IMG/VR virus record: IMGVR_UViG_3300025732_000071
Location: 1-47,391 of that record
Reading direction: 5' to 3' (one strand)
DNA length: 47,391 nucleotides
Source of the DNA: a virus
Shown in pieces: positions 1 to 8,110 of this stretch (within the stretch, counting starts at the first letter, position 1; every line of letters begins with the position of its first letter). A program made the position numbers and the translations under genes. The notes beneath the pieces were generated by a model. That model saw only the letters and a program-made list of their open reading frames with translations. It was not told the DNA's origin and ran no database searches.

Positions 1-151
1 TCAGCCACGCGGATTCGCGGAGGTATGACCTATTTGCTCCCCGGCAATTTTCGCCTTTCGCGAAACTGGAAAATCACGGCTATTCGCCGCGATTTTCGAC
101 GTTTTCTGGACTCCTTTGCGGCAGCGGCGCTCGAGAGCCTACGCTGGTGTC
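1..151. other. Left-edge non-coding stretch
   Basis: No convincing gene before the small terminase subunit. The stretch has a short hairpin (TTCGC at 50-54, GCGAA at 60-64) nested in an AT-richer patch. The start codon at 25 opens a frame that runs through the terminase gene in the wrong phase and looks like a shadow. Being next to the terminase, this is where a packaging site could lie, but no cos or pac signature can be recognised by eye. Confidence 0.4.
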
Positions 152-640
152 ATGGTCAGAGGCCCAGCACCAACGCCGAAGCACATCCTCTCGATGAGAG
201 GGTCGAAAGATGCCAAGTACCGCGAGGAACTCGGCACGCCGGCTACCGCCCTGCCCGAGCCGCCGGAGTGGCTGCGGCCCTCGGCGAAGGCAATGTTTCG
301 TCTCGTCTGCGAGTTTACACAGCAGATGGGGACGTTATGTAACTCTGACACCCAGGTGATCACGCGATACGCGATCGTCTGGGATAAGTGGCAAGAGGCC
401 GAACAGCAACTCGCCAAGACCGGCGAGTGCTGGCGAGAAGTTCTCGCCCCCGACGGCTCCCTGCGGTTCTGCCGGCCGACGAAGTGGCAGGCCCAGAGCA
501 ACCATTGCCACGAGCAGCTACGGCAACTGGAAACCGTCCTGGGCCTCACCCCAGCCGACCGCACCCGACTCGGGTACGGTGCGGTGAAGGTGGTCAATGA
601 CCCCGTGGACGCCCTCTTTGACGACGCAGCGACGGGTTGA
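152..640 (+). CDS. Terminase small subunit (P27-like)
   Basis: 162-residue protein that would recognise the viral DNA end and load the large terminase during packaging. The N-terminus (MVRGPAPTPKHILSMRGSK) has the short proline/lysine-rich opening typical of P27-family small terminases, which is why the start at 152 is preferred over the upstream ATG at 116. A helical core follows (residues about 50-145). The family call rests on this opening, the size and the position just before the large subunit, whose start at 597 overlaps this gene by 44 bases. The two are probably translated together. Confidence 0.75.
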   Translation: MVRGPAPTPKHILSMRGSKDAKYREELGTPATALPEPPEWLRPSAKAMFRLVCEFTQQMGTLCNSDTQVITRYAIVWDKWQEAEQQLAKTGECWREVLAPDGSLRFCRPTKWQAQSNHCHEQLRQLETVLGLTPADRTRLGYGAVKVVNDPVDALFDDAATG

Positions 641-2126
641 CATCCGCGAGTTCGCGCGGCTGCTGAAGCATACGGAGTCCCCGTTCACCGGCCAGCCGTT
701 CATCCCGGCACCCTGGCAGGACGAGTACCTCGACAGCCTCTTCAATACCAAGCGGCCGGACGGCCGGCGACAGTATCAGCGGAGCCTGCTGGCCCTGCCT
801 CGGAAGATGGGCAAGACGGCGATGTGCGCCGTGATCGGCGCCTACGAGGGGTTCTTCGGCGAGGCCGGCGGCCAGATTCTCATCGCCGCCGGGGATCGGA
901 AGCAGGCGAGCCTCCTGTTCACGGCGTGCTCGAGGTACATCGAATCCTGCCCCGGCCTGCTGAAGCGGTGCAAAATCTATAAGAACTCCATCGTCATACC
1001 GCACAAGCAGAGCACGATTCAATTCCTTTCCTCCGAGCACAAGGGCAAGCACGGCTACAACCCGAGCCTGGTGGTGGTGGACGAATACCATGTCCAGACC
1101 AGCCGGGATTTGGTCGATGTGCTGGAATCGGGTATGGGTGCGCGAGCCGAGCCGCTCGTCATCTATGTGACGACGGCCGGCATGGATCGCGTCGGCCCCT
1201 GCTATGACGAGTGGCAGCGGGCGCTGAAGGTCAAGGACGGCCTGATCGACGATCCGACGTTTCTGCCGTGCATCTTCGCGGCCCCCGACGATGCCGACCC
1301 GTTCGACGAGGCCACCTGGCGCACCGCCATGCCGAACTATGGAACGACCGTGCGGAAGGAGTTCATGGAACGCGAGGCGTCGCTCGCCCGCGAGAGCGTC
1401 GTCCAGGAGATCAAGTTCAGGACGCTGTACCTAAACCAGTGGGTGTCAAACGGGGCAAACCGCTACTTCCGCACCGGCACAATCGACAAGTGCCTCGTGC
1501 CGACAAGGCCCATCGGCGACCGCATCGCTTACTGCGGCCTCGACTTGTCGAGCAACACCGACACCACGGCGTTCGTCGCCGTCTGGGCTGACGATGACGG
1601 ATCGTTCGACGTTCACGCGCATCTCTTCATCCCAGAGGAGAACGCCGACAAGCCGGAAGCGCCGTATCGGCAATGGGCCAAGGACGGATTCGTTACACTT
1701 ACGGAAGGCGATCTTGTTGATTTTGACGCGGTTCGGAACTACGTCCTCTCGTTTTGCGAGAAGAACGCAGTCCGCGCCGTGGCTATTGATCGCTGGAATG
1801 CCACGCATATCACGACCCAGTTGGTGGCTGAAGGGATTGACGTCAAGCCCTACGGACAGGGCTACGCCAGCCTCTCGGCGCCGACGAAGTTGCTTGAGGC
1901 GCTGGCATTGGGAGGCCGGCTCCGACTCGGCGACAACAAGGCGATCGCCCTCCACTTGAGCAATATGCAGTGCCGCGTCGATGACGCCGGGAACGTCAAG
2001 CCTACAAAACAACACTCTCACGCGACAGCAAGGATCGACGCCGCCGTGGCCTTGATCATGGCCTTGGGCCTCGCCAGCAGCGCGACGCACGGCCCCGAAG
2101 AAGACCCGAAACTGGTGGTGTTCTAA
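597..2126 (+). CDS. terL: Terminase large subunit
   Basis: 509-residue packaging motor. The N-terminal ATPase has a Walker A-like loop PRKMGKT (68-74) and Walker B VVVDEYH (159-165). The C-terminal nuclease carries spaced acidic residues fitting an RNase H-like fold: D316 in GLDLS, D398 in AIDRW and D481 in ARIDAAVA. It would translocate DNA into proheads and cut concatemers. Length and motif order fit the Terminase_1/HK97-like family. It overlaps the small subunit and is followed after 3 bases by the portal gene, the usual packaging order. Confidence 0.95.
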   Translation: MTPWTPSLTTQRRVDIREFARLLKHTESPFTGQPFIPAPWQDEYLDSLFNTKRPDGRRQYQRSLLALPRKMGKTAMCAVIGAYEGFFGEAGGQILIAAGDRKQASLLFTACSRYIESCPGLLKRCKIYKNSIVIPHKQSTIQFLSSEHKGKHGYNPSLVVVDEYHVQTSRDLVDVLESGMGARAEPLVIYVTTAGMDRVGPCYDEWQRALKVKDGLIDDPTFLPCIFAAPDDADPFDEATWRTAMPNYGTTVRKEFMEREASLARESVVQEIKFRTLYLNQWVSNGANRYFRTGTIDKCLVPTRPIGDRIAYCGLDLSSNTDTTAFVAVWADDDGSFDVHAHLFIPEENADKPEAPYRQWAKDGFVTLTEGDLVDFDAVRNYVLSFCEKNAVRAVAIDRWNATHITTQLVAEGIDVKPYGQGYASLSAPTKLLEALALGGRLRLGDNKAIALHLSNMQCRVDDAGNVKPTKQHSHATARIDAAVALIMALGLASSATHGPEEDPKLVVF

Positions 2127-2129
2127 GCG

Positions 2130-3764
2130 ATGCCGGACTTCGACGACGAAAATGTTGCTGATCTCCTAGAGATGCGATCCAGCCTCTCTCGCGTCTTCGA
2201 GGAAATCGTCGAGAACAACAAGACGACGGCCGGCGTCACCATCAGCCCCGAGAGCAGCCTGAAGTGCAGCGCTGTACTTTGCTGCGTAAGAGTGCTATCG
2301 GAAAGCATCGCCTCGATGCCATTCAACCTCTACCGGCGCCTGCCGGGTGGAGGTAAGGAAATCGCCGAAGACCAGCCGCTCCAGGAAGTCCTCGCCTACC
2401 AGCCGAATGACTGGATGACGAGTTTCGAGTGGCGGGAGTGGATGATGAGCCAGTTGCTCCTCTGGGGCAACGCCTACTCCCTCATCAAGCCCGGCCGCCG
2501 CGGTGCCGTCGACCAACTGATCCCCCTGCACGCCAGCCGGATGACGATCGTCCGTCTCGAGAACGGCCGGCTCCAGTACCAATACACCGAGCCGATGCAG
2601 GCCGAGCCGAAGAAGTACCGGCAGGATCAGATTTTCCACCTCCGCTGGCTCTCGAGCGACGGCGTCACCGGCTACATCCCGATCTCGCTCGCCAAGGACG
2701 CCATCGCCCTCGCCAGGGCGACGGAACTCCACTCGTCGGCGTTCTTTGGCAACGGCGCCCAGACGGGGACGTACATCGAAACCGATCAGCCGTTCAAGCC
2801 TGACGCGCTGCGGAACTTCAAGAGCCAGTGGGACGACGCCCACCGCGGCCCGACCAAAGCGTTCTCCACCGTGGTCATGCCATTCGGCTTCCACAAGAAG
2901 AACGACCCTGTCAACAACCAGCACGCGGAGCTTATCGCCACGCGCCGCTACGCCGTGGAAGAAATCTCGCGCGGCTATCGGGTGCCGTTGCATCTACTCG
3001 GCGACCTGTCCAACGTCCGCTACAACTCCGTCGAGCAGTCGGCCATCGACTTCGCGACGTTCTCGCTCATCCCGCACTGCCGGCGGTGGCAGTTTGCCGT
3101 CCGTCGCGACCTGATCGCGGACTCGGCCAACTACTTCGTCGAGTTCGATATGTCGGCGCTCATGGCAGGCGACTACCAGGCCCGCTCGCAGTTCCTGCGA
3201 GAGATGTTCAACATGGGCTGTCTTAGTGTCGACGAAATCCGCGGCCAGATCGGCTACAACCCGCTCCCCGACGGCCTCGGTAACAAGCGGTTCGTCCAGG
3301 TGAATATGCAACTACTGGACGCCTTCACCGCCGAGAATCCGACGGGTGCGCCGGCTGAACTTCCGACCGCCGCCGCTCCGGCAGACAACTCCGTCGACAA
3401 CGGCGACCAGCCGACCGATGGAAACGACGGGCCGACGCCTGCGGAGGCCGCCACCAGCACCCGCTCCTCGGCCGAGGTGCTCTTCCGCACGACGCTCCGG
3501 CGGCTCGCGGCCGTCGAGGCCGACGGGATTCTTGAGCGCCGCAACAAGCCTGGAAAGTTGCAGGCGTGGCTCGAGGCCCACGAGCAGCGGATGAAGACCG
3601 AACTGCTGGACGCCGCAAAGGCCACTGGCCGCGACATCGAGGCGTTCGCGCTTGCGTGGATGGAAGAGACGAGGAACCGCCTCCTGGAGTGTCACCGCTC
3701 CGGCAGGCCGTATGAGGAGGCGACGAAGTCATGGACGGATCGTGCGAACTTGAGCGACGCCTGA
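2130..3764 (+). CDS. Portal protein (HK97 family)
   Basis: 544-residue protein that should form the dodecameric DNA entry ring at one capsid vertex. The stretch around residues 48-72 (KCSAVLCCVRVLSESIASMP) matches the family opening in which the chain crosses active-site-proximal helices, and the central HLRWLSSDGVTGYIPIS segment is also typical. The last ~130 residues are alanine/proline-rich (TPAEAATST) followed by a charged helical tail, longer than a minimal HK97 portal. It lies between TerL and the prohead protease and overlaps the latter by 34 bases. Confidence 0.93.
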   Translation: MPDFDDENVADLLEMRSSLSRVFEEIVENNKTTAGVTISPESSLKCSAVLCCVRVLSESIASMPFNLYRRLPGGGKEIAEDQPLQEVLAYQPNDWMTSFEWREWMMSQLLLWGNAYSLIKPGRRGAVDQLIPLHASRMTIVRLENGRLQYQYTEPMQAEPKKYRQDQIFHLRWLSSDGVTGYIPISLAKDAIALARATELHSSAFFGNGAQTGTYIETDQPFKPDALRNFKSQWDDAHRGPTKAFSTVVMPFGFHKKNDPVNNQHAELIATRRYAVEEISRGYRVPLHLLGDLSNVRYNSVEQSAIDFATFSLIPHCRRWQFAVRRDLIADSANYFVEFDMSALMAGDYQARSQFLREMFNMGCLSVDEIRGQIGYNPLPDGLGNKRFVQVNMQLLDAFTAENPTGAPAELPTAAAPADNSVDNGDQPTDGNDGPTPAEAATSTRSSAEVLFRTTLRRLAAVEADGILERRNKPGKLQAWLEAHEQRMKTELLDAAKATGRDIEAFALAWMEETRNRLLECHRSGRPYEEATKSWTDRANLSDA

Positions 3765-5146
3765 TCGGCGAAGTGCCGGGGCTGGTTGTCAAGCAGGACG
3801 ACAATGGCCGCACGGTCATTCGCGGCTACGCCGCCGTCTTTGAATCCGAGTCGCAGGACTTGGGTGGCTTCGTCGAGATCGTGGAACGCGGTGCGTTCGA
3901 CGACGTCATGCGGTCGAATCCCGACGTTTTCGGCAAATACAACCACGAGCGCGTCATCGGCCGCACCACCAGCGGCACGATGCGGCTGACGGTCGACGAG
4001 CGCGGCCTGCGGTACGAAATCGACCCTCCGCGGTCGGCTGCGGACGTCGTCGAATTGATCGAAAGAGGCGACGTTCGCGGATCAAGCTTCGCCTTCCGCT
4101 CGAAACCAGCGGACGAGTCGTGGACACGCGACGCCAACGGCCGAATGATCCGCCGGATCAAGAAGTTTTCGTATCTCGGGGACGCCGGCCCCGTCGACAC
4201 CCCGGCCTATCTCGCCACCGAAACCTACGTCAGCAAGCGAGCCATCGAAATGGCTCTCGCTGAGAACACCAAGGCAGCGTCGGAGATCGCCAGTGAGCAC
4301 AGAGCGTCGGAGCCTGCTGTTGAGGCTGTTGTCCAGGCTCCTGAAGCCGAAGAGAACGCCTCCCCAGAAGATGGTGCGGTGGCGGCCGGCGATGAGGAGC
4401 GTGCCGCCATCAGTCTCAAACCTACGGCCGGAATGGCCGCGGCGGCTCGACGAGGATTGAAGCTGCACGAGGAAGGCAAGAGCGGCGACGGCCTGAAGCC
4501 GGAGACGGTCGCCAGGGCGAATCGCCTCGCCCGTCGCGAAAACATGAATCCCGACTGGGTCCGTGAGATGAATGCCTGGTTCGCGCGGCACGCGGTCGAC
4601 GCCAAGGCCGGATGGGATACGCCTGGAAGCGAGTCTCCGGGGTTCGTAGCGCACCTTCTGTGGGGCGGAAACGCGGCGAAGAACTGGTCTGCCAGGAAGG
4701 TGGCCGCGCTCGACAAGGCCGAAGGCCGCTCCATCGAGGAGCCCGATCAGCCGCTCACGATGGAAGACTACTCAGAAGAGAACGCCGACATCACGCCGAA
4801 GAACGCTGCGCTTCTCGATGCCACAGAATCCATCGCGGAGCAGATGGGCCAGTGGCCGCAGGAAGGCCCGAATGGCGCCCACTACATGGCGGAAAGCCCC
4901 TTTGCCGACGCCGGCATGAGGTGCGCGAACTGCTTGATGTATGACGGCGGTGGAATGTGCGAGGCCGTCGAAGGCGACATCGCCCCGGAAGGCATCTGCA
5001 AGTTGTGGGTCATCCCGGCGTCGAAGTTGTCGATGACTTCGGAGAGGTCTGCGAGCGTTGCTGCGTCAGACTCGACGGAGCACTTTCGGTCGAAGATCGC
5101 GTCGCTCAAGGCAACGATGCTGCGGACTCACTTGCACGGCAAGTAG
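3731..5146 (+). CDS. Prohead protease with C-terminal Cys domain
   Basis: 471-residue protein. Residues 1-175 are an HK97-type prohead protease (S78 family), with candidate catalytic His72 in KYNHERVIGRT and Ser118/119 in GDVRGSSFAF. It would cleave the capsid delta domain during maturation. After an acidic Ala/Glu linker (175-230) comes a second domain (235-335; AARRGLKLHEEGKSGDGL, then FVAHLLWGGNAAKNWS). The C-terminus (392-430) has four cysteines, C398, C401, C410 and C423, in a spacing that resembles small iron-sulfur (HiPIP-like) or zinc modules. Usual proteases of this family are near 200 residues, so the tail more than doubles the protein. The start at 3731 has a GAGGAGG ribosome site and overlaps the portal gene. 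Confidence 0.88.
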   Translation: MDGSCELERRLIGEVPGLVVKQDDNGRTVIRGYAAVFESESQDLGGFVEIVERGAFDDVMRSNPDVFGKYNHERVIGRTTSGTMRLTVDERGLRYEIDPPRSAADVVELIERGDVRGSSFAFRSKPADESWTRDANGRMIRRIKKFSYLGDAGPVDTPAYLATETYVSKRAIEMALAENTKAASEIASEHRASEPAVEAVVQAPEAEENASPEDGAVAAGDEERAAISLKPTAGMAAAARRGLKLHEEGKSGDGLKPETVARANRLARRENMNPDWVREMNAWFARHAVDAKAGWDTPGSESPGFVAHLLWGGNAAKNWSARKVAALDKAEGRSIEEPDQPLTMEDYSEENADITPKNAALLDATESIAEQMGQWPQEGPNGAHYMAESPFADAGMRCANCLMYDGGGMCEAVEGDIAPEGICKLWVIPASKLSMTSERSASVAASDSTEHFRSKIASLKATMLRTHLHGK

Positions 5147-5150
5147 TCAG

Positions 5151-5170
5151 TACCCTACAAATCAAGATAT
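5151..5170 (+). promoter_or_regulatory. Putative phage promoter P1 (capsid)
   Basis: TACCCTAC, six bases, then AGATAT, just after the protease stop. This is one of nine copies of a TAnnCTAC-N5/6-CGATAT-like motif in the window. The first half resembles the TAGGCT/TAGCCT -10 boxes of high-GC bacteria, and the capsid leader hairpin begins 23 bases after the motif start. Function is inferred from recurrence and position. Confidence 0.45.
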
Positions 5171-5173
5171 ACG

Positions 5174-5195
5174 CCCTGCGAAGGATTTCGCAGGG
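5174..5195 (+). promoter_or_regulatory. Capsid leader hairpin 1 (CsrA-type)
   Basis: Perfect 9-bp stem (CCCTGCGAA at 5174-5182, TTCGCAGGG at 5187-5195) closing a GGAT tetraloop. Read with its flanks the loop displays AAGGATT, the A(N)GGA core bound by CsrA/RsmA proteins. No T-run follows, so it is not a normal terminator. The phage has its own csrA at 37148. Confidence 0.6.
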
Positions 5196-5272
5196 AGCAG
5201 TGCGAGCGACTTGAGGATTCATTTCGCGGCGCGCTTGCGGGCAAACCACCCGCCGGCCGCCGCACCTTCGCG

Positions 5273-5303
5273 ATTGGCCGGCTTCACAAGGAGCAAGGCC
5301 AAT
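5273..5303 (+). promoter_or_regulatory. Capsid leader hairpin 2 holding the SD
   Basis: Seven-base arms ATTGGCC (5273-5279) and GGCCAAT (5297-5303) enclose CACAAGGAGC, the ribosome site of the capsid gene, directly before the ATG at 5305. Folding would present AAGGAG in a loop, accessible to CsrA or able to gate translation. Confidence 0.55.
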
Positions 5304-5304
5304 C

Positions 5305-6654
5305 ATGGCGAGCAACCTCAAGCGTCTTCAGGACCGTGCCGCGGCGATCGCCGCCCGGATGACCGAACTGGCCGATGTGGCCGAGCGTTCGGAGGATCAG
5401 ACCGCGGAACTCCGTCGGCTTTCCGACGAAGCCGACAAGGTCAAGTCCGACCTGGAGTTCGAGGGCAAGCTCGCCGCGAAGGAGCAGGAACTCCGCGCTG
5501 TCGTCGAGGCTGCGGCCCCGGCGGCCCCCGCCGCACCCGTGGCTGCCGAGCAGCCCAAGAAGGTCGAGATTCGGGCGATCAACCCGCACCACTCGACCCT
5601 GCGTGCGTTCAACGACGGCCCCGATGCCGTCGAGAGCGCCTACCGCTGCGGCCGGTGGATCAAGGCCACGGTGTTCAAGAACGAGTCGGACATCCGGTGG
5701 TGCCGTGAGCACGGCGTCGAGGCCCGCGCCCTCAACGAGGGCAGCAACTCGGCCGGAGGCAGCCTGGTGCCGGAGGAGTTCGCCGCTCGCGTGATCCGTC
5801 TCGTCGAAACCTACGGCACCTACCCGGCCGCCGTCGAGAACGTGTCGATGAGCCGGGACACGATGGTGATCCCGAAGCGTCTGTCCGGCACGACTGCCTA
5901 CTTCGTTGGCGAAGGCTCCAGCGTGACGGAGAGCGAGCCGACCTACGGCAACGTATCGCTCGTCGCCAAGAAGCTCGCAGTCGGCTGCCGCATGAGCACC
6001 GAGGTGGTGGAAGATACCGCTGGCGTGGTGTCCTTGGCCGACGCAGTCGCTACGGAGTTCAGCACCTCGCTGGCCTTCCGCATCGACCAGTGCGGCTGGA
6101 TCGGTGACGGTACGAGCACCTACGGCGGTATCAACGGCGTCATCAACAAGATCAACGACGGTACGCACACCGCTTCGGTGGTGTCGGCCGCGACGGGCAA
6201 CACGGCGTTCGAGACGCTGGACATCGAGGACTTCCTGGCCGTGATGGGCAAGTTGCCCCTCTACGCCCGTCAGGGAGCGGCCTGGTATGTGTCGCCGGCC
6301 GGCTACGCGGCGAGCATCGCCCGCCTGAAGTACGCGGCCGGTGGCAACACCGTCGAGAACATCGGTGCGGCGGCTGGCGAGTCCTTCCTCGGCTACCCCG
6401 TGCGGATGGTGCATGTGATGAACAGCACCCTCGGCGCGGACACCAGCAAGGTGAAGGTGCTCTTCGGCAACCTGAACCTCGCCTGCATCTACGCCCGGCG
6501 TCGTGACTTCTCGGTGCGGCTGTTCGATCAGGTCTACGCGACCACCGACCAGCTTCTGCTCCAGGGAACGATGCGGTTCGATTCGGTCGCACACACCCTT
6601 GGCACGACTTCGGAGGTCGGTCCCGTGATCGCTCTCCGTTCGGCCGCCTCGTGA
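5305..6654 (+). CDS. Major capsid protein (HK97 fold)
   Basis: 449-residue shell protein. Residues 1-75 are a charged heptad-like coiled coil (delta/scaffold region), followed by an Ala/Pro linker and then the HK97 core beginning near residue 105. The core shows GGSLVPEEFAARVIRLV and the later W-G-D-G-T-S-T-Y-G-G-I-N segment typical of Phage_capsid proteins. The prohead protease upstream is expected to remove the N-terminal region. The 158-base leader, with a promoter-like motif and two hairpins, suggests the gene is controlled separately from the packaging genes, as expected for the most abundant protein. Confidence 0.95.
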   Translation: MASNLKRLQDRAAAIAARMTELADVAERSEDQTAELRRLSDEADKVKSDLEFEGKLAAKEQELRAVVEAAAPAAPAAPVAAEQPKKVEIRAINPHHSTLRAFNDGPDAVESAYRCGRWIKATVFKNESDIRWCREHGVEARALNEGSNSAGGSLVPEEFAARVIRLVETYGTYPAAVENVSMSRDTMVIPKRLSGTTAYFVGEGSSVTESEPTYGNVSLVAKKLAVGCRMSTEVVEDTAGVVSLADAVATEFSTSLAFRIDQCGWIGDGTSTYGGINGVINKINDGTHTASVVSAATGNTAFETLDIEDFLAVMGKLPLYARQGAAWYVSPAGYAASIARLKYAAGGNTVENIGAAAGESFLGYPVRMVHVMNSTLGADTSKVKVLFGNLNLACIYARRRDFSVRLFDQVYATTDQLLLQGTMRFDSVAHTLGTTSEVGPVIALRSAAS

Positions 6655-6673
6655 TAACAGGAGCCTCTGAAGC

Positions 6674-7111
6674 ATGATCCACTCCCAGAACCATAAGGTC
6701 GTTGCGAACGTCGAGGCTGCGGCTGTCGGCGCGACCGCGACCGCCACACTAACGATCGACACCCTCGGTTTCGATCACGCCAGCGTGACCGTGCTGCGGG
6801 CCAGCAACGCCAGCACGGTGTTCGCGAACGTCGTGAAGGTCGAAGAGTCGGACGACAACTCGTCCTACTCGAACGTCACCGCCCTGGTGGGCGGCGGCGT
6901 CGGTGGCTTCACGATCCCGGCTGTCACGAGCACGGCTCTGACGTCCGTCCTGAAGTTCGACATCGACGCGAAGGCCAAGAAGCGCTACCTGAAGGTGTCC
7001 TACACGCCAGGCGCCACGGCGAACGTGGCGATCGTGGCTCGGCTTGGCCGTGGCGAAGAGTCGCCCGTGACCAACGCGGACGCTGGTGTCATCGGCCGAG
7101 TCGTTGGCTAG
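6674..7111 (+). CDS. Putative head decoration protein
   Basis: 145-residue beta-rich, Ala/Thr/Val-rich protein with no recognised family. Runs such as TATATLTIDTLGFDHASVTV and YLKVSYTPGATANVAIVARL alternate polar and hydrophobic residues as in beta-sandwich proteins. It sits directly after the capsid gene, where decoration or stabilisation proteins are usually encoded, with an AGGAG site 13 bases before the ATG. Function is inferred from position only; a minor capsid or fibre-like head protein is also possible. Confidence 0.55.
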   Translation: MIHSQNHKVVANVEAAAVGATATATLTIDTLGFDHASVTVLRASNASTVFANVVKVEESDDNSSYSNVTALVGGGVGGFTIPAVTSTALTSVLKFDIDAKAKKRYLKVSYTPGATANVAIVARLGRGEESPVTNADAGVIGRVVG

Positions 7112-7141
7112 TCCCGTACAAGCGGGACGGCCATGACGGCC
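7111..7141 (+). promoter_or_regulatory. Two tandem hairpins
   Basis: GTCCCG (7111-7116) pairs with CGGGAC (7123-7128), and GGCC (7129-7132) with GGCC (7138-7141). They directly follow the decoration gene and precede two further hairpins before the glycosyltransferase gene. No T-run follows, so a processing or insulating role is more likely than termination. Confidence 0.45.
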
Positions 7142-7148
7142 GACAAAG

Positions 7149-7162
7149 GCGCAAGGATGCGC
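7149..7162 (+). promoter_or_regulatory. CsrA-type hairpin GCGC-AAGGAT-GCGC
   Basis: A 4-bp GC stem closes a six-base AAGGAT loop. This is very close to the CsrA selected consensus, in which ARGGAU sits in a hairpin loop. The same architecture recurs before the tail-tube gene (11253), at 24738 and before csrA (37128). Confidence 0.6.
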
Positions 7163-7165
7163 GCC

Positions 7166-7183
7166 CGCTCCTCACAAGGAGCG
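7166..7183 (+). promoter_or_regulatory. SD-sequestering hairpin
   Basis: CGCTCC (7166-7171) and GGAGCG (7178-7183) form a 6-bp stem over loop TCACAA. The 3' arm is the ribosome site of the gene starting at 7188, so the fold would block initiation unless opened. Confidence 0.55.
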
Positions 7184-7187
7184 AACC

Positions 7188-7916
7188 ATGCTGCTGCGTG
7201 TCGGTAATTGTGAAGCCGAGGTGAAGGTAGCCGCTCTGATGAGCGTCCCTCGCCTCGGCTTCACTGATAATTTCTTCTGCATCTCGCAGGCTCTCGCGCC
7301 GCACGGGATCGCCCCGATCAAATACACCGGGGCGTTTTTTGGTCAGTGTTTGCAGCGGACAATGGAGCAAGTCATCGACACGCACGACGTCGTGCTGACG
7401 ATCGACTATGACACGATCTTCACCGCCAAGACGGTGGAGGCGCTCCTCGCCCTCCTTCTGCACTCGGGCTTCGACGCCATCGCCCCGCTCCAGACAAAGC
7501 GGGAAGCGAACACGGTGATGTTCGCCCTGCCGGGCGTGACGCCAGACGAGCGCACGACGGTCGAGAATGACTGGTTCCAGAAGGTCGTCCAGCCTGTCGA
7601 GACGGCGCACTTCGGTTGCACGTTCATCCGCACCGCCGCCATCAAGAAGATGCCGAAGCCGTGGTTCCTGGCAGAGGCAAACGACGATGGGACGTTCACG
7701 GGCGGCCATGTTGACGAGGACATCTACTTCTGGAAGAAGTTCGCCGCCAGCGGCAACCGCCTGGGCATCGCAACAAACGTCAGCGTCGGCCACGCCGAAC
7801 TGATGATCACCTGGCCGTCCAGGAGCGTCGAAGGCGGCAAGGTGCAGCAGCACACGACGGAGTTCTGGAACAACGGAAAGAAGCCGCCGGAAGGCGCCTG
7901 GGGGTTCGTGCCATGA
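7188..7916 (+). CDS. Glycosyltransferase-like protein (GT-A)
   Basis: 242-residue cytosolic protein resembling GT-A glycosyltransferases. VVLTIDYDTIF (68-78) offers a DxD metal/nucleotide-sugar motif (D73, D75), GHVDEDIYFWKK (174-184) an acidic acceptor-side motif, and H202 lies in VGHAELMITWP. It would transfer a sugar from an activated donor. The acceptor is unknown: capsid or tail protein and modified DNA are candidates. It is unusual here, inside the head module between capsid and connector genes, and its leader is packed with hairpins. A sugar-related operon at 42133-44910 may be a partner. It overlaps the next gene by 4 bases (ATGA). Confidence 0.72.
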   Translation: MLLRVGNCEAEVKVAALMSVPRLGFTDNFFCISQALAPHGIAPIKYTGAFFGQCLQRTMEQVIDTHDVVLTIDYDTIFTAKTVEALLALLLHSGFDAIAPLQTKREANTVMFALPGVTPDERTTVENDWFQKVVQPVETAHFGCTFIRTAAIKKMPKPWFLAEANDDGTFTGGHVDEDIYFWKKFAASGNRLGIATNVSVGHAELMITWPSRSVEGGKVQQHTTEFWNNGKKPPEGAWGFVP

Positions 7917-8110
7917 GGATTCGCGTACTGAAGTCGTTCGCTGGCTACCGCCCCGGCCAGGAGTTTGATTGGGGCGACGGCGCGGCCCGCATCTACATCG
8001 CTCGCGGCATGGTCGAGGAGATCGGCGAGCGCCGCCTGGAGGCCGCGACCGTCGAGGAGCGGAGTGAGCGGGCCACGATGCCGCAGCCGGCCAGGAGGAA
8101 GGCGAAATGA
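7913..8110 (+). CDS. Small head-region protein
   Basis: 65-residue protein opening MRIRVLKSFAGYRPGQEFDW, with a short beta-barrel-like first half (residues 1-38) and a charged Glu/Arg tail. Unrecognised, but similar small proteins often lie between capsid and connector genes in siphoviruses. It is coupled to both neighbours by 4-base ATGA overlaps, so the reading frame is well supported. Confidence 0.65.
   Translation: MRIRVLKSFAGYRPGQEFDWGDGAARIYIARGMVEEIGERRLEAATVEERSERATMPQPARRKAK

Noticed and set aside
25-342. Frame at the left edge
   Set aside because: Overlaps the terminase small subunit out of phase and has shadow-like composition.
5284-6762. Long antisense frame (492 codons) opposite the capsid gene
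   Set aside because: GC-rich DNA gives long open antisense frames; it mirrors the capsid codons, has no ribosome site and no recognisable protein.
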